From: JBFHRE01 sp041746105
GTDB taxonomy: Bacteria; Actinomycetota; Acidimicrobiia; Spongiisociales; ZC4RG35
DNA: 64,000 nt
Direction: 5' to 3'
Assembly (NCBI GenBank): GCA_041746105.1
Contig: JBGTHP010000003.1
Coordinates: forward strand, 186,001 to 250,000
The first letter of the stretch is position 1. Each line of letters begins with the position of its first letter. A program made the translations under genes and the position numbers. Shown one piece after another: positions 33,677-41,861 of the stretch. The notes under the pieces were generated by a model that was given only the letters and a program-made list of their open reading frames with translations, was not told where the DNA came from and ran no database searches.

Positions 33677-34405
33677 TCAGCGGACCGAGATACTGACAGG
33701 CACCACGGTGACGCAGTTGTGTTTGGGATCAGGGTGCAACTCGAGCTCGCATGGCCGGCTCATGCCTTCGAAGAGCCCAGACACCAGGCCCTTGTCGAGC
33801 GAACAAACGACCTCTGGGTGATCGTTGGCCGCTTCGCCAAACGGACACGATGACGTGAGCAGACGCCCCGCAACCGGATCCGCCGACATCACGAACCCGA
33901 GGCCCGTCATCGCCTTGGCAATGGCCTTGACGGCGGTGCCGTACTCCTCATCATCCGGTGAACCGATTTGATCCGCCAGTTCGCGTCCATATTCACGGCC
34001 AACCGACTCGGCTATGGCCGAAACGTTGCCGGCTCCGCTGCGTTCGACGATACGCACGAGAAGATCGACGAGGAGGACGTGGCGCCGCGCGGGAAAATGG
34101 AGATCGATTGCTTTACCGCTCGGCGAGTAACACTTGGCCGGACGACCGGCCCCTGGCCCGCTCTTGCCTGCCGGTCGGCGTCTATCGATCTCTAGGTAGC
34201 CGTCCAGTGCGAGCTTGTCGAGATGGTGACGGGCGACATTCGGGTGTAGGTCGAACAACTCGGCGATGTCGGCGCTGGTGAGTGGACCGGCCGCCTCTCT
34301 CACCGCGATATAGATGGCCCGCCGAGTGGGGTCACCCAATGCGGAAGTTATGTCGCCGATGCTCTCGTCTAACAGCTGTGATGCCGCCGAAATGGGGTTG
34401 GACAC
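33677..34405 (-). CDS. SufR-like Fe-S-binding transcriptional regulator
   Basis: The N-terminal winged-helix domain (LGDPTRRAIYIAVREAAGPLTSADIAELFDLHPNVARHHLDKL) is ArsR/DeoR-like. The C-terminal domain holds four Cys in the SufR-like pattern Cys187-x13-Cys201-x17-Cys219-x11-Cys231 (SSCPFGEAANDHPEVVC ... SRPC ... HNC). SufR proteins bind an Fe-S cluster and repress Fe-S assembly genes. It is divergent from mrp, an Fe-S carrier gene, with 59 bases between, so mrp is the probable target. No suf operon is visible in the window. Confidence 0.82.
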   Translation of the reverse strand: MSNPISAASQLLDESIGDITSALGDPTRRAIYIAVREAAGPLTSADIAELFDLHPNVARHHLDKLALDGYLEIDRRRPAGKSGPGAGRPAKCYSPSGKAIDLHFPARRHVLLVDLLVRIVERSGAGNVSAIAESVGREYGRELADQIGSPDDEEYGTAVKAIAKAMTGLGFVMSADPVAGRLLTSSCPFGEAANDHPEVVCSLDKGLVSGLFEGMSRPCELELHPDPKHNCVTVVPVSISVR

Positions 34406-34464
34406 TCGCCAAAGTATAGTGGCGGCCGCCTTCTAAACACGATCGCTATAGGGGAAATCAACCC

Positions 34465-35529
34465 GTGTCAGACCTTTCCACAGTCATCGCCTCGATCAAG
34501 GATCCCCTGCTGGGCCGTTCCTTGGGTCACCTCGGCATGGTCGGCTCGGTCGACCAGCGTCGAATGGCGTCCGATCGTATCGAGGTGCTGACACCGGTCC
34601 CGAACAATCCGGGAGCGAACGAATTGAGGGCTGCCATCGAGACCGCTGTTCCCGGCGCCAAGGTGGAGTTCACGGTCATGTCGGACGCCCAACGTTCAGA
34701 GATGATGGGCCGCCTGCGGAGTGAAGCCGGTCCCGGAGTGGGCGAAACCGGTTCCAGGACGCGAGTTATCGCGGTGGCGTCAGGCAAGGGGGGTGTCGGC
34801 AAGTCGTCCGTGACCACCAATCTGGCGATAGCGATGACCCGGCTCGGACATTCGGTCGGAGTGATCGACGCCGATATCTGGGGATTTTCGATTCCGAGGA
34901 TGTTGGGAATTGGTCATCCTCCGGTAGTGATCGATGAGTCGATCATCCCGCCATCCGCGCACGGCGTGAGAGCAATGTCGATGGACTATTTCGTAGGTGA
35001 CGACCAGGCCGTCATCTGGCGGGGTCCGATGTTGCACAAAGCGATCGAACAATTCTTGAAGGATGTGTGGTGGGACGAGCCCGACTTCCTCTTTGTGGAT
35101 ATGCCGCCAGGCACCGGAGATGTGTCGATTTCTTTGTCGCAGTTTCTTCCTCGAGCACAAGTGCTTCTCGTGACGACACCACAACCGACCGCCCAGCGGG
35201 TGGCGCGCCGGGCAGCGCTCATGGCGGAGAAAGTCAACCAGGAGGTCATGGGTGTTGTGGAGAACATGTCGTTCTTCACTGGAGACGATGGCAAGCGATA
35301 TCACATCTTCGGCGAGGGAGGCGGCCAAGAATTGGCGAGCGCCACCTCGGTGCCGCTCATGGCCCAGATCCCGCTGCTTCCGGCGATGCGGGCCGGCGCC
35401 GATGACGGGATTCCCGTGGTCTTGGCGGCGCCAGATAGCGAAGCGGCCAAGGCGTTCGATGAACTGGCGGTTGCGGTCGCTGCCAGAAAACCTCGCGTCA
35501 GAAGCCATCCAGAATTGGTGATCCGCTGA
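34465..35529 (+). CDS. mrp: Mrp/ApbC family Fe-S cluster carrier ATPase
   Basis: The 354-residue protein has an N-terminal MIP18/DUF59 domain (about 5-85). The P-loop NTPase domain has the deviant Walker A GKGGVGKS (107-114), DADIWGFSIPRMLG, and FLFVDMPPGTGD. The C-terminal region reads NMSFFTGDDGKRYHIFGEGGGQELA and has no CxxC pair, unlike E. coli ApbC. Mrp proteins carry Fe-S clusters to apo-enzymes such as aconitase. The GTG start follows AGGGGAA. The divergent SufR-like gene suggests regulation by iron or Fe-S status. Confidence 0.93.
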   Translation: MSDLSTVIASIKDPLLGRSLGHLGMVGSVDQRRMASDRIEVLTPVPNNPGANELRAAIETAVPGAKVEFTVMSDAQRSEMMGRLRSEAGPGVGETGSRTRVIAVASGKGGVGKSSVTTNLAIAMTRLGHSVGVIDADIWGFSIPRMLGIGHPPVVIDESIIPPSAHGVRAMSMDYFVGDDQAVIWRGPMLHKAIEQFLKDVWWDEPDFLFVDMPPGTGDVSISLSQFLPRAQVLLVTTPQPTAQRVARRAALMAEKVNQEVMGVVENMSFFTGDDGKRYHIFGEGGGQELASATSVPLMAQIPLLPAMRAGADDGIPVVLAAPDSEAAKAFDELAVAVAARKPRVRSHPELVIR

Positions 35530-35562
35530 TCAACGACCACAGGCGATCCCGGCTCGCCGGCA

Positions 35563-35952
35563 TCAAATAGGTGGCAGCGTTCCGCTGAGTCCTCGCACGA
35601 CCCACAAAGCAAGGGTCAGCACACCGAGAACCACGCCCATTCTGTTGATGGTCGAAGGCCGAAGTGGTGCCAACCTCCCGGTCCTGACCCCAACCCAACG
35701 GACCCAGCCCGCAGCCAGCAGCGGCAGGACCACAAAGATGATCGGGTGCATCAGCCATGCCTGGACGATGTCACCCTTCATCAGGGCTGCAGCTGCTCTC
35801 GTCCCGCCGCAGAGGGGGCAGGCGTGCCCTGTGCCCAACGCGAACGGACAAGTGGTCGGACCTTGGGTCGCCGGCTTCCAGAGGAGAAAGGCGGCGATCA
35901 GCACCGGCAGGAATGCCGGCCAGTCGGTCCGAACTCTTCTCAGGCTGAACAT
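35563..35952 (-). CDS. DUF2752 domain membrane protein
   Basis: The diagnostic block TTCPFALGTGHACPLCGGTRAAAALMKGDI (two Cys pairs) sits between two hydrophobic segments, with one more at the C-terminus. DUF2752 proteins are small membrane proteins of unknown function. I chose the ATG at 35952 because it follows the upstream gene by four bases; an alternative 14 codons earlier overlaps that gene. It ends a set of three minus-strand genes with two DUF4190-type proteins. Confidence 0.85.
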   Translation of the reverse strand: MFSLRRVRTDWPAFLPVLIAAFLLWKPATQGPTTCPFALGTGHACPLCGGTRAAAALMKGDIVQAWLMHPIIFVVLPLLAAGWVRWVGVRTGRLAPLRPSTINRMGVVLGVLTLALWVVRGLSGTLPPI

Positions 35953-35956
35953 CGGC

Positions 35957-36283
35957 TCAGAGGAAGGCGAAGACGATTTGCCCGAATACGGCAAGCACTG
36001 AGAGGACGATGAAGACGATGCCGGTGATGAACGCCGCCTGTGCCGTTCCGCGATTTGCTGGATCTCGCCGTCCGCCCTCGATCCCCTTCTTTTCGATGTT
36101 GGCGATGATCACCCCGGGGATGGCGGTGAAGATCCCACAACAGATGCCAAGAATCGACAGAACCAGCGCCAGCGTCGCCTGGCTTTTCTCCGGGTAGGCA
36201 CCAGGGATCGGTGCCCCCATCGGGGGTGGCGGAGGTGGCATGGCCGGTGGTGGGGGCGGCGGTGGGGGCGGCATGTCTGTCAT
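35957..36283 (-). CDS. Proline-rich DUF4190-like membrane protein (copy 1)
   Basis: The 108-residue protein has an N-terminus that is almost pure proline and glycine (PPPPPPPPPAMPPPPPP), then two hydrophobic helices. The segment between them, IIANIEKKGIEGGRRDPANRGTAQAAFITG, is like DUF4190. A close relative is encoded just upstream. The function is unknown; such proteins are common near cell-envelope genes in Actinomycetota. The poly-Pro tract is intracellular or a flexible linker by inference. Confidence 0.83.
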   Translation of the reverse strand: MTDMPPPPPPPPPAMPPPPPPMGAPIPGAYPEKSQATLALVLSILGICCGIFTAIPGVIIANIEKKGIEGGRRDPANRGTAQAAFITGIVFIVLSVLAVFGQIVFAFL

Positions 36284-36327
36284 TTGAGTTTCCTCCCTTT
36301 GGGTCTACGAAATTCGATTCGGCGTTC

Positions 36328-36705
36328 TCAGGTTGACTCGGCTACGAGGACGGCAAAAACGCCGGCGAAGGCCAAGATCACCACGAGGATGGAAACAACG
36401 ATCAGCGCCGTTCCGATGATGCCGAGGATCTTCCCGGCCTGGGCGCTTCCTCGGTTGTCGGGCGACCTCAAGCCGGCATCGATGGCTTCGACCTCTTTTT
36501 TGCCGAGCCACCACGCGAACGGGCCAGTGAGTGAACAGAGCACGATTGAGATGATTCCCAGGATCAGGGCAAGAACCGCCTGGCTCTGTTCTGGATACAT
36601 CCCGACGGCTCCGCCCGGGGTAACGGCCGGCGGCGGTGGGGGAGGGGTGGATGAGGTCGGGTCGTCCGGGGTGGTGTCGTCGCCCGGGGAGGTCGGATCG
36701 CTCAT
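36328..36705 (-). CDS. Proline-rich DUF4190-like membrane protein (copy 2)
   Basis: The 125-residue protein has an Asp/Thr/Pro-rich start (PPPPPPAVTPGG) and two hydrophobic helices around KEVEAIDAGLRSPDNRGSAQAGKILG. It lines up with the next gene downstream at YPEQSQAVLALILGI / YPEKSQATLALVLSI and at the GSAQA / GTAQA segment, so the pair arose by tandem duplication. The function is unknown. Confidence 0.83.
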   Translation of the reverse strand: MSDPTSPGDDTTPDDPTSSTPPPPPPAVTPGGAVGMYPEQSQAVLALILGIISIVLCSLTGPFAWWLGKKEVEAIDAGLRSPDNRGSAQAGKILGIIGTALIVVSILVVILAFAGVFAVLVAEST

Positions 36706-36804
36706 GATTGGGTGGGTTTCGTCATTGGATTCAACCTAGCGCGTCAAGCAGGGACCCGCACGGAACCAGAGCGGGATGTCCGATCAACGATCTAGATTCT
36801 CAGA

Positions 36805-38391
36805 ATGGATTTCGATGTGCTGTTTGTCAATGGGGTCGTGTTTGGCGCCTCAGACGCCGATTCGGTCGGTGTTTCGAATGGAATGATCCGTCATGTGGGA
36901 GCCGCCGACCGTCGCAGCGGACAGATCACCGTCGATCTCGGCGGCCGGATGCTGACACCTGGTTTTCAAGACGCTCACGTCCATCCGTTCAGCGGTGGTT
37001 TTGTGTCGATCCGGTGCGATACCTCCGATCTACCGGACCGCCGTTCTGCCCTCGACGAGATCGCCCGTTATGCATCGTCGTGTTCTGAGGTGTGGGTTCG
37101 CGGCCGCGGTTGGGCGTACGACTGGTTCGAACGCGGTTGTCCGCCAAAGGAGCTGTTGGACGAACTCGTGCCAGATCACCCGGCCTACCTGGTGGTGCGA
37201 GACGGCCATTCGGCGTGGGTCAACTCGCGTGCGATCGATCTGGCAGGCATCGCTGCCGGCACCCCGGATCCGATTGATGGCCGCATCGAACGTCTCCCGG
37301 ACGGAACTCCTCAAGGAACGCTCCATGAAGGGGCGATGGATCTCGTGTTGGGTCTTTTTCAGGATGAGACCCATGAAGAGCTCGATCAGGCCTTGTTGGC
37401 AGGTCAGAGCCGGATGTTGTCTCATGGCATCACTGCCTGGCAGGACGCGTGGGTGACGCAGGCAACTCATGACTCATACCTGCGTCTTGCCGACAGCGGG
37501 GCGCTGCTGGGCACCGTACGTGGGGCGCTCGCGTGGGACAGAAGCCGCGGCTTGGAGCAGCTATCCGACTTGAAGCGCCTCGCCGGAGAGAGCCGGGAGC
37601 GTTACCGACCTGGCTCGGTGAAGCTGATGCTCGATGGTGTCATCGAGAACTTCACCGCTTCGGTTCTCCACCCGTACAACCACCGTGGAGGTGAGCAGGA
37701 CGGAGGCTGCGGCATCGACTTCATCGCCAAATCAGATCTACCAGAAATAGTGACCGCCCTGGACGCGGCCGGACTGCAATGTCATTTTCACGCTCTGGGT
37801 GATGCCGCGGTCAGATCGGCGCTCGATGCGCTCGAAATAGCGCGTTCGGTAAACGGAGACACCGACCTCCGACATCACATCGCTCATGTCCAGCTCGTAG
37901 ACCCAGAGGACATCGGCCGCTTTGCCGAACTCGATGTTGTTGCCAACTGTCAGCCCTTGTGGGCATGTAATGAGCCGGCGATCACCGAATTGACGCTGCC
38001 TTTCATCGGAGATCGCTCCCGGTATCTCTATCCGTTCGGTTCACTCGAGCGAAGCGGGGTTCGGCTGGCGATGGGCTCCGATTGGCCGGTGTCGACAGAC
38101 GATGTGATGCATCAGATTTCGGTAGCGGTCACCCGCCGGCCGATTCACGATGCCGACGCCGAACCGTTGCTGGCCGCCGAGGGCGTCTCGGTCGAGTCCG
38201 CCCTCGCTGCTTTCACAAGTGGATCGGCCTATGTGAACCATCTCGACGGCTCGAGGGGGAGGGTGGCCGAGGGGATGGTGGCCGACCTCGTGGTCCTGTC
38301 GGCGGACCCGTTTGAGGCCACTGACCTCGCCGAGATCCTCGTGGACCTCACGTTGGTCGACGGCAACATCGTGTTTTCACGAGAGACCTGA
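36805..38391 (+). CDS. YtcJ-like metal-dependent amidohydrolase
   Basis: The 528-residue protein has the N-terminal beta-sandwich strand (VLFVNGVVFG) and metal ligands His58-x-His60 in DAHVHPFSGG. It also has later His motifs (HFHALGDAAVRSAL, HIAHVQLVD) and the Asp motif MGSDWPVSTDD, typical of amidohydrolase family 3/YtcJ. It hydrolyses an amide, imide or similar bond of an unknown compound. It stands at the start of a long run of amine-metabolism genes, so an N-acyl amine or cyclic amide substrate is possible. Confidence 0.9.
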   Translation: MDFDVLFVNGVVFGASDADSVGVSNGMIRHVGAADRRSGQITVDLGGRMLTPGFQDAHVHPFSGGFVSIRCDTSDLPDRRSALDEIARYASSCSEVWVRGRGWAYDWFERGCPPKELLDELVPDHPAYLVVRDGHSAWVNSRAIDLAGIAAGTPDPIDGRIERLPDGTPQGTLHEGAMDLVLGLFQDETHEELDQALLAGQSRMLSHGITAWQDAWVTQATHDSYLRLADSGALLGTVRGALAWDRSRGLEQLSDLKRLAGESRERYRPGSVKLMLDGVIENFTASVLHPYNHRGGEQDGGCGIDFIAKSDLPEIVTALDAAGLQCHFHALGDAAVRSALDALEIARSVNGDTDLRHHIAHVQLVDPEDIGRFAELDVVANCQPLWACNEPAITELTLPFIGDRSRYLYPFGSLERSGVRLAMGSDWPVSTDDVMHQISVAVTRRPIHDADAEPLLAAEGVSVESALAAFTSGSAYVNHLDGSRGRVAEGMVADLVVLSADPFEATDLAEILVDLTLVDGNIVFSRET

Positions 38392-38403
38392 ACGGCCGCC
38401 GGC

Positions 38404-38877
38404 TCATCGCACTCCCCAGTTGTAGCTCTGTTTCTGAAGGCGTAGGTAGGTGAACACCTCGCTCGACTGAACGCCTTCCATTGAACGGATCGCATTGATG
38501 GTGGTGAGGAAGTTCTCGGTCGAGGTGGCGACGATCTCGGCGAGAATGTCGAAACGACCGGTGGTTATGACGAGGTAGTCCACTTCCGGGATGTCGGCCA
38601 TCCTGGCAGCGAGGGTCTCCAGATCGCCAACTACCTGGAATCCGACCATTGCCTGGATCTCGAAACCGAGTTTGGTCGGATCGGTGACCGCCACCACCTG
38701 CATCACGCCGTTTTCGATCAGTTGGATGACTCGCTGACGGGCGGCGGCCGGCGAAAGCCCGACGAGCGGTCCTAGATCGGCGTACGAGGTCCTTCCGTCT
38801 TCCTGCAGGTGCCGGATTATCGCTTTGTCGATGTCGTCGAGGCTGTTCCTCAGGCCTTGTGGGCGGATCGCTCTCAT
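38404..38877 (-). CDS. Lrp/AsnC family transcriptional regulator
   Basis: The 157-residue protein has an N-terminal helix-turn-helix (LDDIDKAIIRHLQEDGRTSYADLGPLVGLSPAAARQRVIQLIENGVMQ) and a C-terminal RAM domain (GFEIQAMVGFQVVGDLETLAARMADIPEVDYLVITTGRFDILAEI). The ATG at 38877 begins three bases from a 43-bp palindrome. It is divergent from gabT-gabD, which it probably controls in response to an amino acid or amine such as GABA, and it probably regulates itself. Confidence 0.93.
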   Translation of the reverse strand: MRAIRPQGLRNSLDDIDKAIIRHLQEDGRTSYADLGPLVGLSPAAARQRVIQLIENGVMQVVAVTDPTKLGFEIQAMVGFQVVGDLETLAARMADIPEVDYLVITTGRFDILAEIVATSTENFLTTINAIRSMEGVQSSEVFTYLRLQKQSYNWGVR

Positions 38878-38880
38878 GCG

Positions 38881-38923
38881 CCGAGTATCACTTGCCAACT
38901 GATGGACCGCAAGCGATACTCGG
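38881..38923. promoter_or_regulatory. Long near-perfect palindrome, probable AsnC/Lrp operator
   Basis: CCGAGTATCACTTGC at 38881-38895 and GCAAGCGATACTCGG at 38909-38923 are inverted repeats matching at 14 of 15 positions, with a 13-base spacer. It lies next to the regulator's start codon and about 105 bases before gabT. The size and position suit binding of an Lrp-type dimer or higher oligomer. Confidence 0.65.
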
Positions 38924-39027
38924 CCCGGAGAGGCTTGATTGCGATCGAATCGTGTGCGGATACGCGATCGCGAACCAGATTTCGATAGCTGATGTCTCGA
39001 GTGATGTTGACGCAGGAAGGAGCCCGA

Positions 39028-40401
39028 GTGACCACAACCGCCACCGAATCGTCGATCAGGCTTGTGACCGAGGTCCCAGGGCCGAAAAGCCGTGCCATCG
39101 TCGAAAGGCGGGATGCCGCCACCGCCGCCGGGACCGCGAAGCTGACGGGGATCTCGATCGAGTCGGCCCACGGTTCGACCGTCACCGACGTTGACGGCAA
39201 CCGTTTCATCGACCTCGCGGGCGGCATAGGTGTGCTTGCCGTCGGTCACACTCCCCAAAACGTCGTCGAGGCATTGAAGGAGCAGGCCGAGCGTTTGATC
39301 CACATGTGCTCGATCGTCGCGACCTATGAGCCGTTGGTCGACCTGGCGGAGCGACTCAACGAGATCACGCCGGGGAGTTTTGCCAAGAAGACGGTTTTCA
39401 TGAACACCGGGGCCGAGGCGGTCGAAACCGCCGTGAACATCTGCCGGGCCTACACCAAACGGCAAGGCATTGTCGTCTTTGATGGTGCCTACCACGGGCG
39501 CACGAGCCTGACGATGGCGATGACGTCGAAGTTCAACCTGTTCAAGCGAGGGTTCGGACCGTTTGCGCCAGAGGTGTACCGGTTTCCATTCCCGAACACT
39601 TATAGACGACCGTCCGCGATGACAGCCGATGAATATGTCGCCTGGTCGGTGGAGAATCTCGATCATTGTTTCACGGCGATCGTTGATCCGTCTCACGTCG
39701 CCGCGATCGTGATCGAACCGGTACAGGGTGAGGGCGGGTTCGTGCCTGCGCCGGCCCCCTTCCTCAGGCGCCTTCGGGAACTTGCCGATGAGCATGGGAT
39801 CGTTCTGGTTGCCGATGAGATCCAATCGGGGATGGGTCGAACCGGAAAACTCTGGGCGATCGAACATTCAGAAGTTGTTCCCGACCTCCTGCTCACCGCG
39901 AAGTCGTTGGCGGCCGGGATGCCACTTTCGGCTGTCGTCGGTAGGGCCGAGATCATGGACGCTCCACATCCGGGTGGACTCGGCGGCACCTACTCGGCGA
40001 ATCCGCTTGCGTGTGTCGCCGCGCTCGGTGCTATCGACACCATCAACCGGCCGGAGTTCTTGGCTCGGTCGAAGGCGCTCGGAGAAAAGGTCAAGACCAA
40101 GCTTCTTCAGATTCAACAGCGCCATCCTGGGCTGATCGGCGATGTGCGGGGTGTTGGTTCGATGCTCGTTCTCGAATTCGTCAAGGATGTCGAAACCAAG
40201 GCTCCCTGGATGGAGGTGACCGCCGCCGTGTGCAATGAGGCATTGCAACGCGGCGTCATTTCGATCAGGGCAGGGCTTTATTCGAATTGTGTCCGCTTCC
40301 TGCCGCCGCTCACGATCGGCGACGCCGAGTTGGATGAGGCGTTGGATGTGATCTCTGATGCGATCGATGCGGTTGCCGAAAGGATGAACGGGACAGGATG
40401 A
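39028..40401 (+). CDS. gabT: 4-aminobutyrate aminotransferase
   Basis: This class III PLP aminotransferase of 457 residues from GTG 39028 is preceded by AGGAAGGAG, a strong ribosome-binding site; ATGs at 38992 and 39004 are possible but lack one. Landmarks are PGPKSRAIVERRD, MNTGAEAVETAVN, FDGAYHGRTSLTM, IEPVQGEGGF, VADEIQSGMGRTG and Lys292 (LTAKSLAAGMPLSAV), which binds PLP. The closest pattern is GabT: GABA plus 2-oxoglutarate to succinate semialdehyde plus glutamate. gabD overlaps its stop. Confidence 0.93.
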   Translation: MTTTATESSIRLVTEVPGPKSRAIVERRDAATAAGTAKLTGISIESAHGSTVTDVDGNRFIDLAGGIGVLAVGHTPQNVVEALKEQAERLIHMCSIVATYEPLVDLAERLNEITPGSFAKKTVFMNTGAEAVETAVNICRAYTKRQGIVVFDGAYHGRTSLTMAMTSKFNLFKRGFGPFAPEVYRFPFPNTYRRPSAMTADEYVAWSVENLDHCFTAIVDPSHVAAIVIEPVQGEGGFVPAPAPFLRRLRELADEHGIVLVADEIQSGMGRTGKLWAIEHSEVVPDLLLTAKSLAAGMPLSAVVGRAEIMDAPHPGGLGGTYSANPLACVAALGAIDTINRPEFLARSKALGEKVKTKLLQIQQRHPGLIGDVRGVGSMLVLEFVKDVETKAPWMEVTAAVCNEALQRGVISIRAGLYSNCVRFLPPLTIGDAELDEALDVISDAIDAVAERMNGTG

Positions 40402-41861
40402 GCACCAGCGGCACCATCGAGAGCACTGCTCGGCTGGACTCACTTCTGGTTGGCGGCGAGTGGATACCGGCCGCAGCCGGGGGGACATGGGACCTGATCA
40501 ACCCGGCGTCGGAGGAGTTGATCCACCCTGTCGCGTACGGAGGGGCGTCCGATGTGACGATGGCCATCGAAGCAGCTTCGGATGCCTTTCCGGCCTGGGC
40601 CGCCAAGACGGTGTTCGAACGGGCCGCCATCCTCGAGCGGGCGGCCACCGTCATCGAGGAGCGCGCGGACGAATACGCACGGATCACGACAGAAGAGTCG
40701 GGTAAGCCAATTGCCCAATCCAAGGCGGAGTGGATGTCGGCGCCCAACTATCTGAGGTTTGCGGCATCCGAGATCACTCGATTGGGTGGTCGGGTCATCC
40801 CGTCCAGAGTGCCAGGACGTCGGATCGACGTGACCTACCAGCCGATCGGTGTGGTCGGCATTATCACGGCTTGGAACTTTCCGATCTATAACGTGAACCG
40901 GGCAGCCAGCTCCGCGCTGGCCACCGGTTGCACCGTTGTCATCCGCCCCTCGGAGTACACCCCGAGATCGGCACTTGCATATGGTGCGGCGTTGAAGGAC
41001 GCTGGCGTGCCTGCGGGGGCCGTCAACGTGGTGAACGGGGATCCTGAGTCTATGGGTCGGTCGATGCTCGCCGACCCCCGTCTTCGCAAGATTCAGTTCA
41101 CCGGATCTGTGCGGGTTGGCAAGATCCTGATGGATGGCGCTTCGCAAACCGTCACCAAGCTATCGCTCGAGTTGGGCGGCAACGCACCCGCGATCATCTT
41201 TCCCGACGTGGAAGATCTCGACAGGGTGGCGGCGTCAGGAGTAACGGCGAAATACCGAAACTGCGGACAGGTCTGCATTGCGCCGCAACGATTCTTCGTG
41301 CATTCCTCGATCGCCGAACGATTCGCCGAGTCGGCCGCGGCAGCATCCGAAAAAGAGATATTGGGAGACGGTCTCGACCCTGCGACGACGATCGGCCCGC
41401 TGATCAATGCAGTCCAGCGCGATCGGGTCGAGTCGATTGTCGATCGCAGTGTCGATGATGGTGCTGCCATCGCATCGGGTGGAGGCCGCCCGGAGCGAGT
41501 CGGTTTTTTCTATCGGCCAACCATCCTCACCGGGATCAGTCAGTCGACGCCTGCGGCCGTCGAAGAGGTTTTTGGACCGGTACTTCCGATTATCCCGTTC
41601 GACACGATCGACGAGGTGCTGGAGATGGCGAACTCGGTCGAGTACGGGCTCGCCTCCTTTGTCTGGACAGGGTCGCTCAAAACTGCAATGCGGGTTTCTG
41701 ATGGTCTGGAGTTCGGAATGGTCGGCGTCAACGACTGGTACCCGGTGACCCCGGAGGCGCCCTTCGGCGGCACCAAACAGTCGGGGTTCGGCAGAGAGTC
41801 CGGCAGCGAAGGTTTGCTCGAGTATCTGGAGCCGAAGACCCGTTATCTGGGTGGGCTCTGA
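40398..41861 (+). CDS. gabD: Succinate-semialdehyde dehydrogenase family protein
   Basis: The 487-residue aldehyde dehydrogenase has ITAWNFPIYNVNRAASSALATGCTVVIRPSEYTP (cofactor binding), Glu259 in LELGGNAP, and catalytic Cys293 in NCGQVCIAPQRFFV. Its C-terminus APFGGTKQSGFGRESGSEGLLEYLE is typical of SSADH. The ATG overlaps the gabT stop (ATGA). Together with GabT it takes GABA to succinate. A related dehydrogenase is encoded near 51 kb. Confidence 0.92.
   Translation: MSTSGTIESTARLDSLLVGGEWIPAAAGGTWDLINPASEELIHPVAYGGASDVTMAIEAASDAFPAWAAKTVFERAAILERAATVIEERADEYARITTEESGKPIAQSKAEWMSAPNYLRFAASEITRLGGRVIPSRVPGRRIDVTYQPIGVVGIITAWNFPIYNVNRAASSALATGCTVVIRPSEYTPRSALAYGAALKDAGVPAGAVNVVNGDPESMGRSMLADPRLRKIQFTGSVRVGKILMDGASQTVTKLSLELGGNAPAIIFPDVEDLDRVAASGVTAKYRNCGQVCIAPQRFFVHSSIAERFAESAAAASEKEILGDGLDPATTIGPLINAVQRDRVESIVDRSVDDGAAIASGGGRPERVGFFYRPTILTGISQSTPAAVEEVFGPVLPIIPFDTIDEVLEMANSVEYGLASFVWTGSLKTAMRVSDGLEFGMVGVNDWYPVTPEAPFGGTKQSGFGRESGSEGLLEYLEPKTRYLGGL

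Noticed and set aside
38404..39867. A single 487-residue regulator-containing frame on the minus strand
   Set aside because: Only its last 157 residues are Lrp/AsnC; the rest is antisense to gabT. The ATG at 38877 is the real start.
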